Positions 1 through 8,917 of a stretch of DNA of 64,000 nucleotides are shown one piece after another; within the stretch, counting starts at the first letter, position 1; every line of letters starts with the position of its first letter. Origin of the DNA: Acinetobacter sp. ANC 4169 (lineage in GTDB: Bacteria > Pseudomonadota > Gammaproteobacteria > Pseudomonadales > Moraxellaceae); contig NZ_NEGE01000016.1 of assembly GCF_002135355.1 (NCBI RefSeq), positions 31,718-95,717 of the forward strand, in the 5' to 3' direction. Position numbers and translations under genes: made by a program. The notes beneath the pieces were generated by a model that did not search any database, was not told the origin of the DNA, and saw only the letters and a program-made list of their open reading frames with translations.

Positions 1-1
1 T

Positions 2-832
2 GCAGCTGCTATATGGCTTGAGCTGCTGTATTTGTCGCATAGTCCCGTTGTGAATACTTATCTATACGCCAGCATCATTTTTATTTTATTGGGCAATTTA
101 GGCGTACAGGTGTCTTTTCGCAATTCCATTTTTAGCTCCCTGCTGATTAGCGCAGTGATTTTTAATGGCGTATTCATGTTAGTCAGTTTTCAGGAACTGA
201 TTTTATTTTCACTCATTTACGCGCCGGTTTTATTGCTCAGTATGTATATCAGCTGGAATAACACCTTAAATTCGAAACGTAATTTTTTGCGGGTTTTACT
301 CAATGACTGGAACTATTACACCTTAAGTGAAATGGCACATACCGATGAACTGACCCAGCTGTATAACCGTCGACAATTTTTACAACTGGCCGAACAAAGC
401 ATACAGCAATGGCCCAAATATAATTTAACCTGTCTGTTGATGTTTGATATCGACTTTTTTAAGAATATTAACGACACCTACGGACATGATGTGGGGGATG
501 AAGTGCTGCGGGTACTGGCAGATATTACCCGTCGCGAAATGCGTCATGCCGATGTATTGGCCCGTTTTGGGGGGGAAGAATTTATTGCTTTGCTGCCCAA
601 TACCACACTGGAAGATGCGATTAGCATTGCCAACCGTTTATGCCGAAAAATTGAAAGCCATCAAATTTGTATTAAAGATAAGTGCTTCTTTAATTTTAGT
701 GTGTCGATTGGAGTATCCCAACTGCAACCCAACCAAAGCGATTTAAATTTGCTGATTAAAAATGCCGATATTGCACTCTACCAAGCCAAGAAAAATGGAC
801 GCAATCAGGTGGCAATTTATACCCATGAATAA
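2..832 (+). CDS. Membrane diguanylate cyclase (GGDEF), 5' end cut by window
   Basis: The reading frame is open to the left edge, so the N-terminus lies outside the window; the TTG at 32 is only the first possible start seen. The visible part begins with about three hydrophobic segments, followed by a GGDEF domain. The active-site motif GGEEF is intact. An RxxD motif (RHAD) lies exactly five residues before it, the position of the c-di-GMP inhibitory site. The protein should make c-di-GMP from two GTP at the inner membrane and be product-inhibited. The signal it senses is not visible. Its stop codon abuts the stop of the Mrr remnant on the other strand. Confidence 0.9.
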   Translation, partial: AAAIWLELLYLSHSPVVNTYLYASIIFILLGNLGVQVSFRNSIFSSLLISAVIFNGVFMLVSFQELILFSLIYAPVLLLSMYISWNNTLNSKRNFLRVLLNDWNYYTLSEMAHTDELTQLYNRRQFLQLAEQSIQQWPKYNLTCLLMFDIDFFKNINDTYGHDVGDEVLRVLADITRREMRHADVLARFGGEEFIALLPNTTLEDAISIANRLCRKIESHQICIKDKCFFNFSVSIGVSQLQPNQSDLNLLIKNADIALYQAKKNGRNQVAIYTHE

Positions 833-1030
833 TTAGAAATTATCCTCATCGAAACGGTCTTGGTCGATTTTATAAATATGAAAACTACGCTCGACTTGAA
901 CACCCAATCCAAATTCGATCATGAGTGACGTGAGTTTGTCACCATCTATGAGAACAATCCCTGATTTTTTGGCGGATTCGATTGCTTCCTTACTGAAATT
1001 GGATGTAGTAATAAATACGCCTTTTAATAA
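833..1030 (-). pseudogene. C-terminal remnant of an Mrr-type restriction endonuclease
   Basis: Reading leftward, about 65 codons ending at a TAA at 835-833 encode a sequence beginning KGVFITTSNFSKEAI and containing IVLIDGDKL. This is the conserved C-terminal part of Mrr-family restriction endonucleases, which cut modified DNA. The rest of the protein (the DNA-binding winged-helix region and most of the catalytic domain) is absent: similarity stops near 1024, where AT-rich sequence of the neighbouring orphan gene begins. No start codon or ribosome site is evident. I infer a deletion or replacement scar. Family assignment is from memory of the conserved C-terminal block. Confidence 0.7.
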
Positions 1031-1061
1031 TTTAAAGATAAAAGTTTTTATTAATAGATTC

Positions 1062-2042
1062 TTATGAATTCACTATCATTAAATACTTCTTTTGATTTCT
1101 AATAATTCTTTCAAAATTCTCTATGAATCCACACATAATTTGAGCTAGCGAATGATTATGAAATTTTACTTTATAATTTGATAGTTTATTATTTTTTACG
1201 TAATAAGAGACTATGTTCGGGGTTTCTGAATATGATGCATAGCTCTCATGATGTAAAGATGAATGCTTAATTGAATTAAATAATTCATTTAATATTTTCA
1301 AGAATCCTGTTTTATCTTTTTCATATTCAGCATCATTTCCTAGAATAATTTCTTTACTGATCATATGATTTTGATTTTCATCTAGAATTCCTCCTAATGA
1401 ATCTAGTCTTTCAAAACTCAAATCTTTTTTTATAAGCTCGTAATTAGACATAATAAATGTCAGCTGTACTAATTCATCAATAACGATTTTCATCATCATG
1501 ACTAAAAATTCAGTTTCCACTTTATAAAGAATGCCCAGATCATTTTGATCAACACTATATTTTGTTATCTCTTGAATGAATGAATTATGAAGTTGTCTAA
1601 CTTCAAAGTATTTTTTTTGAATTAAAGAAATTTTTTTGCTAAGAAACATAGCCTTTAAATGAGAATTTATAAAATTATGTAATACTGGATATTGGGGGAA
1701 ATACAAAATTGGATTCTCAATTACTCCTCCTTGAAAAGATTCACGGAGATTTTCAGAAAATACATAACTAACCTCTTCTATATCTATTTTATTAAATTTA
1801 TCTTCTACCTCTTCCCACTTATCTTCCTTAAAAACATAAATAAATCCTGCTTTAGCCCCTGAAACTGGTATTGGAATATCTGTTGAATTAGCTGGCAACC
1901 CTGACCCTTTCTTTTGCTCATATCTACTTTTGCCTTTGTAATATTTATCTATAGCATCATATTCATAAATATCAACTACTCGATCATAATCATAGTACTG
2001 AGCCAAATTAAATCTCCCTGAAATATTTTTTATAATAAACAA
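1062..2042 (-). CDS. Unrecognised AT-rich protein, probably missing its true start
   Basis: The frame codes for up to 326 residues, rich in Lys, Asn, Ile and Tyr and largely helical in character; I do not recognise a family. There is no signal peptide and no clear membrane segment. The only in-frame start near the 5' end is a TTG at 2042, which lies inside the tail of the guaA terminator hairpin; an in-frame TAG sits only about a dozen codons upstream, and the next ATG comes about 130 codons later. The protein therefore looks like a gene that lost its 5' end when it was joined to the guaA terminator. On its other side lies the Mrr fragment. Base composition is clearly lower in GC than guaA. 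It may be a degraded accessory gene. Confidence 0.5.
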   Translation of the reverse strand: MFIIKNISGRFNLAQYYDYDRVVDIYEYDAIDKYYKGKSRYEQKKGSGLPANSTDIPIPVSGAKAGFIYVFKEDKWEEVEDKFNKIDIEEVSYVFSENLRESFQGGVIENPILYFPQYPVLHNFINSHLKAMFLSKKISLIQKKYFEVRQLHNSFIQEITKYSVDQNDLGILYKVETEFLVMMMKIVIDELVQLTFIMSNYELIKKDLSFERLDSLGGILDENQNHMISKEIILGNDAEYEKDKTGFLKILNELFNSIKHSSLHHESYASYSETPNIVSYYVKNNKLSNYKVKFHNHSLAQIMCGFIENFERIIRNQKKYLMIVNS

Positions 2043-2066
2043 AGGACGCCGAAGCGTCCTTTTTAT
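2043..2066 (-). terminator. guaA intrinsic terminator
   Basis: A perfect 7-bp stem (AGGACGC/GCGTCCT) closes a UUCG tetraloop on the minus strand, followed by a T-rich tail. It lies about 90 bp after the guaA stop. T residues on the plus strand side may make it work in both directions. Confidence 0.75.
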
Positions 2067-2111
2067 CGGATGTGTCTAGAATCAGACACTGCCGCGAGCA
2101 TAGCTCTTGGC

Positions 2112-2155
2112 GTAATTTAGGCAAGAAGCTTCGCTTCTTGAAACCCCTAAATTAC
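2112..2155. repeat. Long imperfect palindrome overlapping the guaA stop codon
   Basis: An outer 10-bp perfect inverted repeat (GTAATTTAGG at 2112-2121 with CCTAAATTAC at 2146-2155) encloses an inner 8-bp inverted repeat (CAAGAAGC at 2122-2129 with GCTTCTTG at 2133-2140). The guaA TAA lies within the outer arm. It has no T-tract of its own. It could protect the 3' end of the message or be a small palindromic repeat element. Confidence 0.6.
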
Positions 2156-3735
2156 TCCCATTCAATTGTCGCTGGTGGCTTAGATGACACGTCATAAACT
2201 ACACGTGAAACATCTTTAATTTCGTTCATGATACGAGTCGAAATCTTGTCTACCAGTTCATAAGGAAGATGCGCAAAACGTGCAGTCATAAAGTCCACAG
2301 TTTCAACTGCACGCAGTGCAATCACCCATGCATAACGACGGCCATCACCCACTACACCAACAGATTTAACCGGTTGGAATACAGCGAATGCTTGAGCAGT
2401 TTTGTCATACCAACCGCTAGCGCGAAGTTCCTGCATGAAGATGTCATCCGCTAGACGAAGGATGTCAGCATATTCTTTTTTCACTTCACCCAAAATACGC
2501 ACGCCCAAACCTGGACCTGGGAATGGATGACGATAAAGCATCTCGTGCGGTAAACCTAAAGTTGTACCTAAACGGCGTACTTCATCTTTAAACAAGTCAC
2601 GAATTGGCTCAACCAATTCAAAGGCTAAATCGTCTGGTAAACCACCCACGTTGTGGTGTGATTTAATCACGTGTGCTTTACCATTTTTAGTTGCCGCAGA
2701 TTCAATCACGTCTGGGTAAATTGTGCCTTGTGCAAGGAAATTTACACCATCAAGCTTACGCGCTTCCTCAGCGAAGACTTCAATGAATTCACGACCAATG
2801 ATTTTACGTTTTTTCTCAGGATCTACTTCACCTGCAAGCGCAGATAAGAAACGATCTTCAGCATCGGCACGAATCACACGGATACCCATGTTTTTCGCAA
2901 ACATGTCCATCACTTGCTCGCCTTCGTTCAAACGGAGCAAACCGTTATCTACAAATACGCAAGTCAATTGATCGCCAATCGCTTTATGAAGCAATGCAGC
3001 AACCACAGATGAATCTACGCCACCTGAAAGACCAAGCAATACTTTTTGATCGCCAATCTGCTCACGTAACTGTTCAACACGAAGGTCGATAATATTTTCA
3101 GAGTTCCAAAGATTACGGCAACCACAAATGCTGTGTACGAAGTTAGACAATAACTCGGCACCTTTAGCAGTATGCGTTACTTCCGGGTGGAACTGCACGC
3201 CATAGAAACGGCGTTTTTCATCGCTTACTGCTGCAAATGGACAGCTTGGTGTGCTGGCAGTAACCGAAAAACCTTCTGGAATTGCACTGACTTTATCGCC
3301 ATGGCTCATCCAAACATTGAGTTTGTGGCTACCACTTTCAGAATCAGCATCATTTAAATCACCAAGAAGCTGGTCACGAACCAAAACGTCAACCGCTGCA
3401 TAACCAAATTCATGTACTGTACCTGGCTCTACTTTACCGCCAAGCTGTTCAGACATGGTTTGTAAGCCATAGCAAATACCCAATACAGGTACACCCAAGT
3501 TGAATACAACTTCAGGTGCGCGTGGACTACCTTCTTCATGAACACTTTCCGGACCACCAGACAAGATGATACCGTTTGGATTAAATGCACGAATGTCTTC
3601 TTCAGACATGTCATAGGCATACATTTCAGAATATACACCAGCTTCACGTACACGACGTGCAATAAGCTGACTGTATTGAGAACCGAAATCCAGGATCAGG
3701 ATGCGGTCTTCAGTGATTTGAGTATTGGTAGTCAT
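2152..3735 (-). CDS. guaA: GMP synthase (glutamine-hydrolysing)
   Basis: This enzyme amidates XMP to GMP using glutamine and ATP, the last step of de novo GMP synthesis in the cytoplasm. The N-terminal class I glutamine amidotransferase domain shows the nucleophile in GICYG (Cys88) and the catalytic QFHPE (His183). The ATP pyrophosphatase domain has the P-loop SGGVDS (237-242). The C-terminal dimerisation domain ends in the family-typical PPATIEWE. At 527 residues it is full length. I chose the ATG at 3735 over the TTG at 3744 because the family starts close to this point. It is transcribed alone toward the UUCG terminator at 2043-2066. Confidence 0.97.
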   Translation of the reverse strand: MTTNTQITEDRILILDFGSQYSQLIARRVREAGVYSEMYAYDMSEEDIRAFNPNGIILSGGPESVHEEGSPRAPEVVFNLGVPVLGICYGLQTMSEQLGGKVEPGTVHEFGYAAVDVLVRDQLLGDLNDADSESGSHKLNVWMSHGDKVSAIPEGFSVTASTPSCPFAAVSDEKRRFYGVQFHPEVTHTAKGAELLSNFVHSICGCRNLWNSENIIDLRVEQLREQIGDQKVLLGLSGGVDSSVVAALLHKAIGDQLTCVFVDNGLLRLNEGEQVMDMFAKNMGIRVIRADAEDRFLSALAGEVDPEKKRKIIGREFIEVFAEEARKLDGVNFLAQGTIYPDVIESAATKNGKAHVIKSHHNVGGLPDDLAFELVEPIRDLFKDEVRRLGTTLGLPHEMLYRHPFPGPGLGVRILGEVKKEYADILRLADDIFMQELRASGWYDKTAQAFAVFQPVKSVGVVGDGRRYAWVIALRAVETVDFMTARFAHLPYELVDKISTRIMNEIKDVSRVVYDVSSKPPATIEWE

Positions 3736-3879
3736 GACAAACAACTATGTAAGGCAAACGAAATAAGCGCTGCATTCTATCATTTTTCGTCGCATTAAGC
3801 ACACTATTCGCACAAGGCTTGCATTCAATTGATTGCATTATATTTCGATCATAAAAAAGCACCCTGTTCGAGTACTTTT

Positions 3880-4022
3880 TTATTTTTCAATTTTAACCGC
3901 ATCTATATCTGTGGGTTCATTCAGATCAGTATCGACTTCAGCAATTACTTTCACTTTATCAACCAGATTCAAGCCTATCGGTTTTAATAAAGCATCTTCT
4001 TCATCACTGCTGATTATACCAA
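3880..4022 (-). pseudogene. Decayed partial copy of the adjacent OB-fold gene
   Basis: Translation of the minus strand gives a stretch containing KPIGLNLVDKVKVIAEVDTD, then TDIDAVKIEK and a stop. It lines up with the C-terminal half of the neighbouring OB-fold protein (RPMGLKAGDKVKVMGEVDTH, then TDIDVVQIGK). No signal peptide or first half is present. The DNA also aligns visibly over about 130 bp, with many substitutions. This is best read as the remnant of an old tandem duplication. The last codons of the intact gene run into this remnant in another frame. Confidence 0.65.
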
Positions 4023-4402
4023 GTCCATTTATCAGATTGTTTGTCCATTTTTCCAATTTGAACCACATCGATATCCGTCGCTTGACCGGTATGGGTATCC
4101 ACTTCACCCATCACCTTGACTTTATCACCTGCTTTCAAGCCCATCGGTCTCCATAAGTCAGAATCCACTTCTATACCAATTTTGCCCGAGCTATCTTTTA
4201 GTTCAAAATGATCCTTATGGGTTTTTCTAACAATGACGCCGGAGAGCGTGACCGCAGTTTCATCTGGGAGTTGCTTTGCTTCTGCAACAGTCACCATGTT
4301 TTGAGCAGCTTCAGTCATGATGACCTGATCACTTTTACCTGCCCATGATGCTGTAGAAAACATTGAACCGGATATAAAAATTACCAATAACATTTGCTTC
4401 AT
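4004..4402 (-). CDS. Periplasmic OB-fold stress-type protein (YgiW/YdeI family)
   Basis: The protein starts with a cleavable-looking signal peptide (MKQMLLVIFISG, with an Ala-rich end near ASWA), followed by one bacterial OB-fold domain with the conserved core GLKAGDKVKVMGEVD and TDIDV. E. coli relatives YgiW and YdeI are periplasmic and linked to peroxide, metal or peptide stress; the exact role here is unknown. The ATG at 4402 is preferred over the GTG at 4414 because GGAG sits about seven bases before it. The last 14 or so residues, after QIGK, extend past the usual family end into the decayed duplicate downstream, so the C-terminus may be altered by that rearrangement. Confidence 0.8.
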   Translation of the reverse strand: MKQMLLVIFISGSMFSTASWAGKSDQVIMTEAAQNMVTVAEAKQLPDETAVTLSGVIVRKTHKDHFELKDSSGKIGIEVDSDLWRPMGLKAGDKVKVMGEVDTHTGQATDIDVVQIGKMDKQSDKWTWYNQQ

Positions 4403-4551
4403 GATTGACTCCACTAGGGTAGCTTCATCAAGCTTTATTGAAGCAAAATTTGCTTAATTTATGTACGCATTTTTTATGTAGTATGCACAGCTTTTATGTA
4501 ATTACAAAAATGAAATATGCACGCTTACTATCTTGTTATTTTCAAATTGAA

Positions 4552-4971
4552 TCACGATTTTTCTATCTTATAATCCACGCTGAATTTTCCTGCACCATGC
4601 AGCATCAAGAATAATAGCCCGCCGGTCATCGCCATGTTTTTCATAAAGTTAATTGCATCTTCAGCAGCACCATGGAACAACAATGCGGTCATTAAACTGA
4701 ATACTGCCAGACCTAAAGCTGCAAGGCGGGCTTGAACCCCCAATAACAAAGCGAGTCCCCCACCCAATTCAACCAGAATGGTTAAAGGAAGCAGCGCACC
4801 AGGTACTCCCTTCGACTCCATATAACCCATGGTCGCACTATAGGCTGTGATTTCCCCCCAGCCAGCCACAATAAAAATATAAGCGATCAACAGACGCGCG
4901 ATCAGGCTAATGACAGCATCAACTTGTGGATTCTGAAGTAAATTTTTAATCGTAATATTAGGATTTAACAT
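4552..4971 (-). CDS. DoxX-family inner membrane protein
   Basis: A protein of about 139 residues with four hydrophobic segments and the DoxX-like pattern RLLIAYIFIVAGWGEI near the start and a Gly-rich PLTILVELGGGLALLLG helix. DoxX-family proteins are small inner-membrane proteins, some linked to redox balance or sulfur chemistry; the substrate is not predictable here. The ATG at 4971 is chosen because AGGTGA lies five bases before it; a GTG at 4980 is the alternative. It is transcribed alone, divergent from the DedA gene. Confidence 0.85.
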   Translation of the reverse strand: MLNPNITIKNLLQNPQVDAVISLIARLLIAYIFIVAGWGEITAYSATMGYMESKGVPGALLPLTILVELGGGLALLLGVQARLAALGLAVFSLMTALLFHGAAEDAINFMKNMAMTGGLLFLMLHGAGKFSVDYKIEKS

Positions 4972-5167
4972 ACGGGTCACCTATTCATTTTTGTTTTAAT
5001 GACCTGTTCATCCTAAGCTTATTTTTTATCTGCTTCAAAAATAATTTGTAAGATAAATCATTGCAAAAAGATGGCCGGATGAAAGCGCAATTAATTTCCT
5101 TTTTGGTACTGACTTTCATGTCCCGGACTGCTAGGATTTCAGCACATTTTTGCTGTCTGTACCTTTC

Positions 5168-5800
5168 ATGGAACTGCTTGATTTTATCTTACATGTTGAT
5201 GCCCATCTGCTCGAATTTATCACCAATTACGGTGTGTGGATTTATGCCATTCTCTTCTTGATTATTTTTGTGGAAACGGGTTTGGTGGTGATGCCATTCC
5301 TGCCGGGAGATAGCCTGCTGTTCGCTGCAGGGGCATTAGCGGCGTCCACAGGGGCAATGAATCCTTATGTACTGGTCATCTTGCTATTTGCTGCAGCAGT
5401 ATTGGGCGATACCCTGAATTACCATATTGGTAAATTTATTGGACCACGTGTATTTGAAATTGAATCACGATTCATTAATAAAAAGCATTTAACCTATACG
5501 CAAAAATTCTTTGAAAAACATGGTGGTAAAACCATTATTTTTGCGCGTTTTGTTCCTTTTGCCCGTACCTTTGCCCCGTTCGTTGCCGGTGCAGGTCATA
5601 TGAATTATAAATATTTCCTGAGTTTTAACGTGATTGGTGCCATTTGCTGGGTCGGTTCCTTTGTGACTCTGGGCTATTTATTCGGCAATATGCCAATTGT
5701 CAAAGACAATTTTACCCATCTGATTTTTGGCATCATTATTATTAGTGTCTTGCCGGGTATCATTGGTTTTATTCGCCAAAAGCTGAAAAAGACCGCTTAA
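5168..5800 (+). CDS. DedA-family membrane protein
   Basis: The sequence has the DedA hallmarks: FVETGLVVMPFLPGDSLLF near the N-terminus, then GDTLNYHIGKFIG, then FARFVPFARTFAPFVAGAG before the last membrane helices. DedA proteins are inner-membrane members of the VTT superfamily; several are needed for membrane homeostasis and act as lipid or undecaprenyl-phosphate flippases. The ATG at 5168 begins the family-typical N-terminus; the TTG at 5150 has no support. At 210 residues it is full length. It converges on the LysE-type gene with only 27 bases between stops and no clear terminator. Confidence 0.93.
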   Translation: MELLDFILHVDAHLLEFITNYGVWIYAILFLIIFVETGLVVMPFLPGDSLLFAAGALAASTGAMNPYVLVILLFAAAVLGDTLNYHIGKFIGPRVFEIESRFINKKHLTYTQKFFEKHGGKTIIFARFVPFARTFAPFVAGAGHMNYKYFLSFNVIGAICWVGSFVTLGYLFGNMPIVKDNFTHLIFGIIIISVLPGIIGFIRQKLKKTA

Positions 5801-5827
5801 ACTCCTGTGTGGTATGTAAAATAAAAA

Positions 5828-6418
5828 TTAAAAAAATCGAACCACTACAGGCAACATACACATAATGAGCAACATGGCCGATCCTTTATATAAGAGATCG
5901 GCTTTTATTTGTCTGGACTGACCTGCCAAAATTGCACGCCCAAAAGACATCCAGAACACTGCCGTAGGCAACAGCACCAAACTGAACGCCGCAAATACCA
6001 ACACAAAATTAGTCGGATTGTTCCAGGTTTCAAGCGGTAGCACACCTGCAGCAAACAACAAGGCTTTGGGATTTTTGAAGGTTGAAAAAAACAGTTGCCG
6101 AGGTCGGATCGAATGATGACGTTGATTATGCTTTTCTAAATCTGAAGCTTTCCATAAATGAAAGGCCAGCCACACCACATAAATAGCGCTACAAAAATGC
6201 AGGATATGAATAAAGTTCGGCCAGACTGGACCACACAAATGAATGAGTAATGCCCACAAATTAATGGCATAAAAATAGCCAAGCAATTTTGCCGGAATAA
6301 ACAGGCTGGTTTTGGCAATACCTTGTTGATGCGCCGAGCTTGCAAGTAATGCATTGGTCGGACCCGGAATCATCAGCACCGCAATCACTGCCAATACAAA
6401 AAGCCAACTCTCAATCAT
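5828..6418 (-). CDS. LysE/RhtB-family exporter
   Basis: A 196-residue membrane protein with about five or six hydrophobic segments. The N-terminal motif MIPGPTNALLASS matches the PGP signature of the LysE/RhtB amino-acid exporter superfamily. These proteins export amino acids or related metabolites using the proton gradient. The substrate cannot be read from the sequence. It stands alone, between DedA (convergent) and a 220-bp gap that contains nothing I recognise. Confidence 0.85.
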   Translation of the reverse strand: MIESWLFVLAVIAVLMIPGPTNALLASSAHQQGIAKTSLFIPAKLLGYFYAINLWALLIHLCGPVWPNFIHILHFCSAIYVVWLAFHLWKASDLEKHNQRHHSIRPRQLFFSTFKNPKALLFAAGVLPLETWNNPTNFVLVFAAFSLVLLPTAVFWMSFGRAILAGQSRQIKADLLYKGSAMLLIMCMLPVVVRFF

Positions 6419-6638
6419 ACATACCTGATATCACCCTTAAACTGGGGCACACCTTATATGAAACCGATAAAAAGTGACAAGTATTTTTCGACGAAAAAGC
6501 ATCACCTGATGCGTTTAAAAAATGCAATAAAAACGATTAAGCAAATGATATTTATATGATTTATTTTGAAACATTTTACTAAGATTTAATCACCCCAGCC
6601 TTGATTAAAGAACAAGAATAGAGTGATTAATCGAGTAA

Positions 6639-7028
6639 TTATTGAACTTTCTTACGAACAATAATAGGACAATTTTTGAATTGTGCTGCCTGCACTACTG
6701 CTTCTTGCTCGCCTAACAAACGTGCCAGTTCAGTATTTTTGGTATTTGAAGATTGTCCCATATTTACCGAAACACTCGGGCCAATTCCCCAACCGCCATG
6801 ACTGCCCCAACCGCCGCCCACACCAACACCCACACCGACGCCAGTGCGTTTTGGTGCTTGCACACCATTGTCGATATATTGCTGAATACGGTTATATTCA
6901 CTTTGCAATTGCTGGCAATTGAGTGCTTGATACTGGGTCGGAGAAACATAACTCGGTTTCACCGTCGTTGCACAGGCACCCAATAAGACCGTACTTCCCA
7001 GAAGGAAGCCTAGATAAATCGTTTTCAT
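6639..7028 (-). CDS. Small glycine-rich lipoprotein
   Basis: A lipobox (LLGAC) follows a short hydrophobic signal, so the mature protein should be a lipoprotein anchored at a Cys near residue 19. The middle carries a low-complexity stretch of alternating Gly and Val, then Gly/Trp/Ser-rich sequence (about residues 63-82). The C-terminal part is helical and contains a second Cys. The ATG at 7028 gives a normal signal peptide; the TTG at 7040 is unsupported. It is 15 bases from the ParA-like gene upstream and probably shares its transcript. I do not recognise a function. Confidence 0.75.
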   Translation of the reverse strand: MKTIYLGFLLGSTVLLGACATTVKPSYVSPTQYQALNCQQLQSEYNRIQQYIDNGVQAPKRTGVGVGVGVGGGWGSHGGWGIGPSVSVNMGQSSNTKNTELARLLGEQEAVVQAAQFKNCPIIVRKKVQ

Positions 7029-7043
7029 GAGAAATCTCAATGC

Positions 7044-7880
7044 TTATATATGCTCAATTTCATTGAACAACGATTGATAGGCTTGCGTCAATTTATGATC
7101 GGTTGCCAAATGGATTAAAGGCTGATTTTTCAGATGTGATTCCTTCATTAAAATGGAAGGCGGCAACATGCTGTCTAACACTGGCAAGCTTTCATCTTTC
7201 AGCTGTTGTACCACTTCACGCGGTAATTTAGCCTGCGCCTGAAACTGATTCACTACAATCCCTTCAATTTCCAGGCGATCATTATGATCATCTTGTGTTT
7301 CAATGACATTTTCAATCAGGGTCTGCAAAGCACGCTTGGAAAATACGTCACAATCAAAAGGAATCAGCACGCGACTGGCTGCAATCAGCGCCGATAGCGT
7401 AAAGAAGTTAAACGCAGGCGGAGTATCGATATACACCCGGTCATACTGCCCTTCCAGCTGTTGCAAGGCATCACGTAATTTATAAATCTTGTGTTTTGAC
7501 TCTAAGGCATATGCCAGTGCACCCAAAGTGGGACTTGCAGGAATCACATCCAGATTTTTAAAAGGAGATTGGTGCACATAGCGCTCCAGACCTTTATCGC
7601 GGTTCTTTAAAATAGAACCAATGGCATTGCCTAAAAGCCCCTTGCTTTGGGTAGCTCCCAGCACTTCTTCAAAATAGTTTTCAATATTGGGTTCCAGCGC
7701 CGGCTTATCTACCGTATAGGTCGCATCATCCCCCAATAGATATTGACTGGAATTGGCTTGCGGATCGAGATCTATCAACAAGGTTCTCAAACCTTGATGT
7801 GCACTAATTGCCGCCAAGTTCACTGCAATACTGGACTTGCCTACCCCACCTTTTTGATTAAAAACCACACGTATCAGCAT
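7044..7880 (-). CDS. ParA-family ATPase
   Basis: A 278-residue protein with the deviant Walker A box KGGVGKS (residues 10-16), the A' box LIDLDPQAN and a Walker B-like VYIDTPP. These mark the ParA/MinD/Soj group of ATPases that position DNA, plasmids or protein clusters. No ParB gene or parS-like cluster is next to it, so a role in chromosome partition is not supported by context; chromosomally encoded orphan ParA proteins often position other cargoes. GGGGA lies just before the ATG. The small lipoprotein gene follows closely downstream. Confidence 0.9.
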   Translation of the reverse strand: MLIRVVFNQKGGVGKSSIAVNLAAISAHQGLRTLLIDLDPQANSSQYLLGDDATYTVDKPALEPNIENYFEEVLGATQSKGLLGNAIGSILKNRDKGLERYVHQSPFKNLDVIPASPTLGALAYALESKHKIYKLRDALQQLEGQYDRVYIDTPPAFNFFTLSALIAASRVLIPFDCDVFSKRALQTLIENVIETQDDHNDRLEIEGIVVNQFQAQAKLPREVVQQLKDESLPVLDSMLPPSILMKESHLKNQPLIHLATDHKLTQAYQSLFNEIEHI

Positions 7881-7962
7881 TGGAATCCCCTATCATTTAT
7901 AGTTATCTATGAATTGCAGTTTAACCTACACGCCTTGCGACTAGAATAATTATGTCTAACAA

Positions 7963-8355
7963 TTAACCAAAATTCGGCTTAATCATCACCAGACTGATGA
8001 GGGCAATCAGCGCAACCACCGCAATGGTCAAACCTGCGCGACGTTGTGCCAATAAAATGCTGTCATCTTTTTTATAAGCCTTAATCAAGGAAGAAAATAA
8101 CACCAGAAACAGGATGATCTTGGCATAAAACCAGCTTTGTACTTCAAAATTCTTGATCACCAAAGACGTTAGCCCGGTCAGAATAATGATCGTCATAGCC
8201 AGATGCTGCCATGCCACCAAAAGTTTTCGTGCCACCGGATTCGGTTGATTACCCCGTACCCCAATAAATAAAGTCAAACCACGTGCAATGATTGCCCCAA
8301 TCAATAGAGTCACGGCAATCATATGCACAATTTTAACGGTTAACTGCAAATCCAT
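7963..8355 (-). CDS. Four-helix inner membrane protein (possibly CopD/SirB-like)
   Basis: The 130-residue product has four hydrophobic segments separated by short charged loops. The pattern of a first helix with KIVHMIAVTLLIGAIIARG, and a His in the second helix region (WQHLAMTIIIL), resembles small CopD- or SirB-like membrane proteins, some of which bind haem or copper through helix His residues. That is a resemblance only. It lies 16 bases after the BolA-family gene and is likely co-transcribed with it. Confidence 0.65.
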   Translation of the reverse strand: MDLQLTVKIVHMIAVTLLIGAIIARGLTLFIGVRGNQPNPVARKLLVAWQHLAMTIIILTGLTSLVIKNFEVQSWFYAKIILFLVLFSSLIKAYKKDDSILLAQRRAGLTIAVVALIALISLVMIKPNFG

Positions 8356-8371
8356 TGTTTAGTCTTCCTTC

Positions 8372-8683
8372 TTATTCAGCTTTTGGTGCATGCGCGCATT
8401 CAGGACTAGGTGTTGCTTGTCCTTGCCATTCCGATGGCACAAAAGCATGAATGGCCAGTGCATGAATACGCTCGGGAGCCAGCAAGTCCCCGGCAGCCGC
8501 ATAAATTTTTTGATGACGTTGCACTAAACGTAAGCCCTGGAAAATGTCACTGACCACAACCACCTTAAAATGTGATTCTTTACCGGGGAAATAGCCGCCA
8601 TGACCCGATGATTCGTTCACCACTTCTAAATGCAGCGGCGACAAATCTTGCAGGCGCTGAATCAGTTGCTGTTCTATATTCAC
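8372..8683 (-). CDS. BolA-family protein
   Basis: A 103-residue protein with the BolA/IbaG-type core: VVNESSGHGG, then HFKVVVVSDIFQGLRLVQRHQKIY and the family-typical HALAIHAFVPSEW. BolA proteins partner monothiol glutaredoxins through an Fe-S cluster and affect stress and cell-shape gene expression. I place the start at the GTG at 8683: GGGAG lies seven bases upstream, and it starts the protein where the family begins. The frame is open for another 27 codons to an ATG at 8764, but that extension looks unlike BolA. The short tail after PSEW is variable sequence with a Cys. Confidence 0.85.
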   Translation of the reverse strand: MNIEQQLIQRLQDLSPLHLEVVNESSGHGGYFPGKESHFKVVVVSDIFQGLRLVQRHQKIYAAAGDLLAPERIHALAIHAFVPSEWQGQATPSPECAHAPKAE

Positions 8684-8880
8684 AATAACACTCCCAAATA
8701 GCTCAATCTTTGGCTTCAGTATAACGTGTTCCGATTCAATCTTCGTACCAGCCCCATCAATCATTTATCCATTTCAAGCGAAAAGTCGGGTTTCCAATCT
8801 CAATCTTGTTTAGAAAATCAGCAAACCCGGGCAAAATGGTTTTATTTTATGCAATTGATGCAAGTTTTTTCACAAAGTTA

Positions 8881-8908
8881 TTGACCCTATTTTTGCATAA
8901 TGTATTAT
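8881..8908 (+). promoter_or_regulatory. Promoter of the tRNA-Gly pair
   Basis: TTGACC at 8881-8886 and TATTAT at 8903-8908, separated by 16 bp, lie just upstream of the first tRNA. This is a good sigma-70 match. Transcription would start a few bases before the mature 5' end. Confidence 0.6.
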
Positions 8909-8917
8909 ACACGGCAT

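Noticed and set aside
3538..3798. Plus-strand open frames inside and upstream of guaA
   Set aside because: They are antisense to a strongly supported gene and have no protein features.
7044..7880. Plasmid or chromosome partition locus
   Set aside because: A ParA-like ATPase is present, but no ParB gene, parS cluster or origin-like sequence is nearby.
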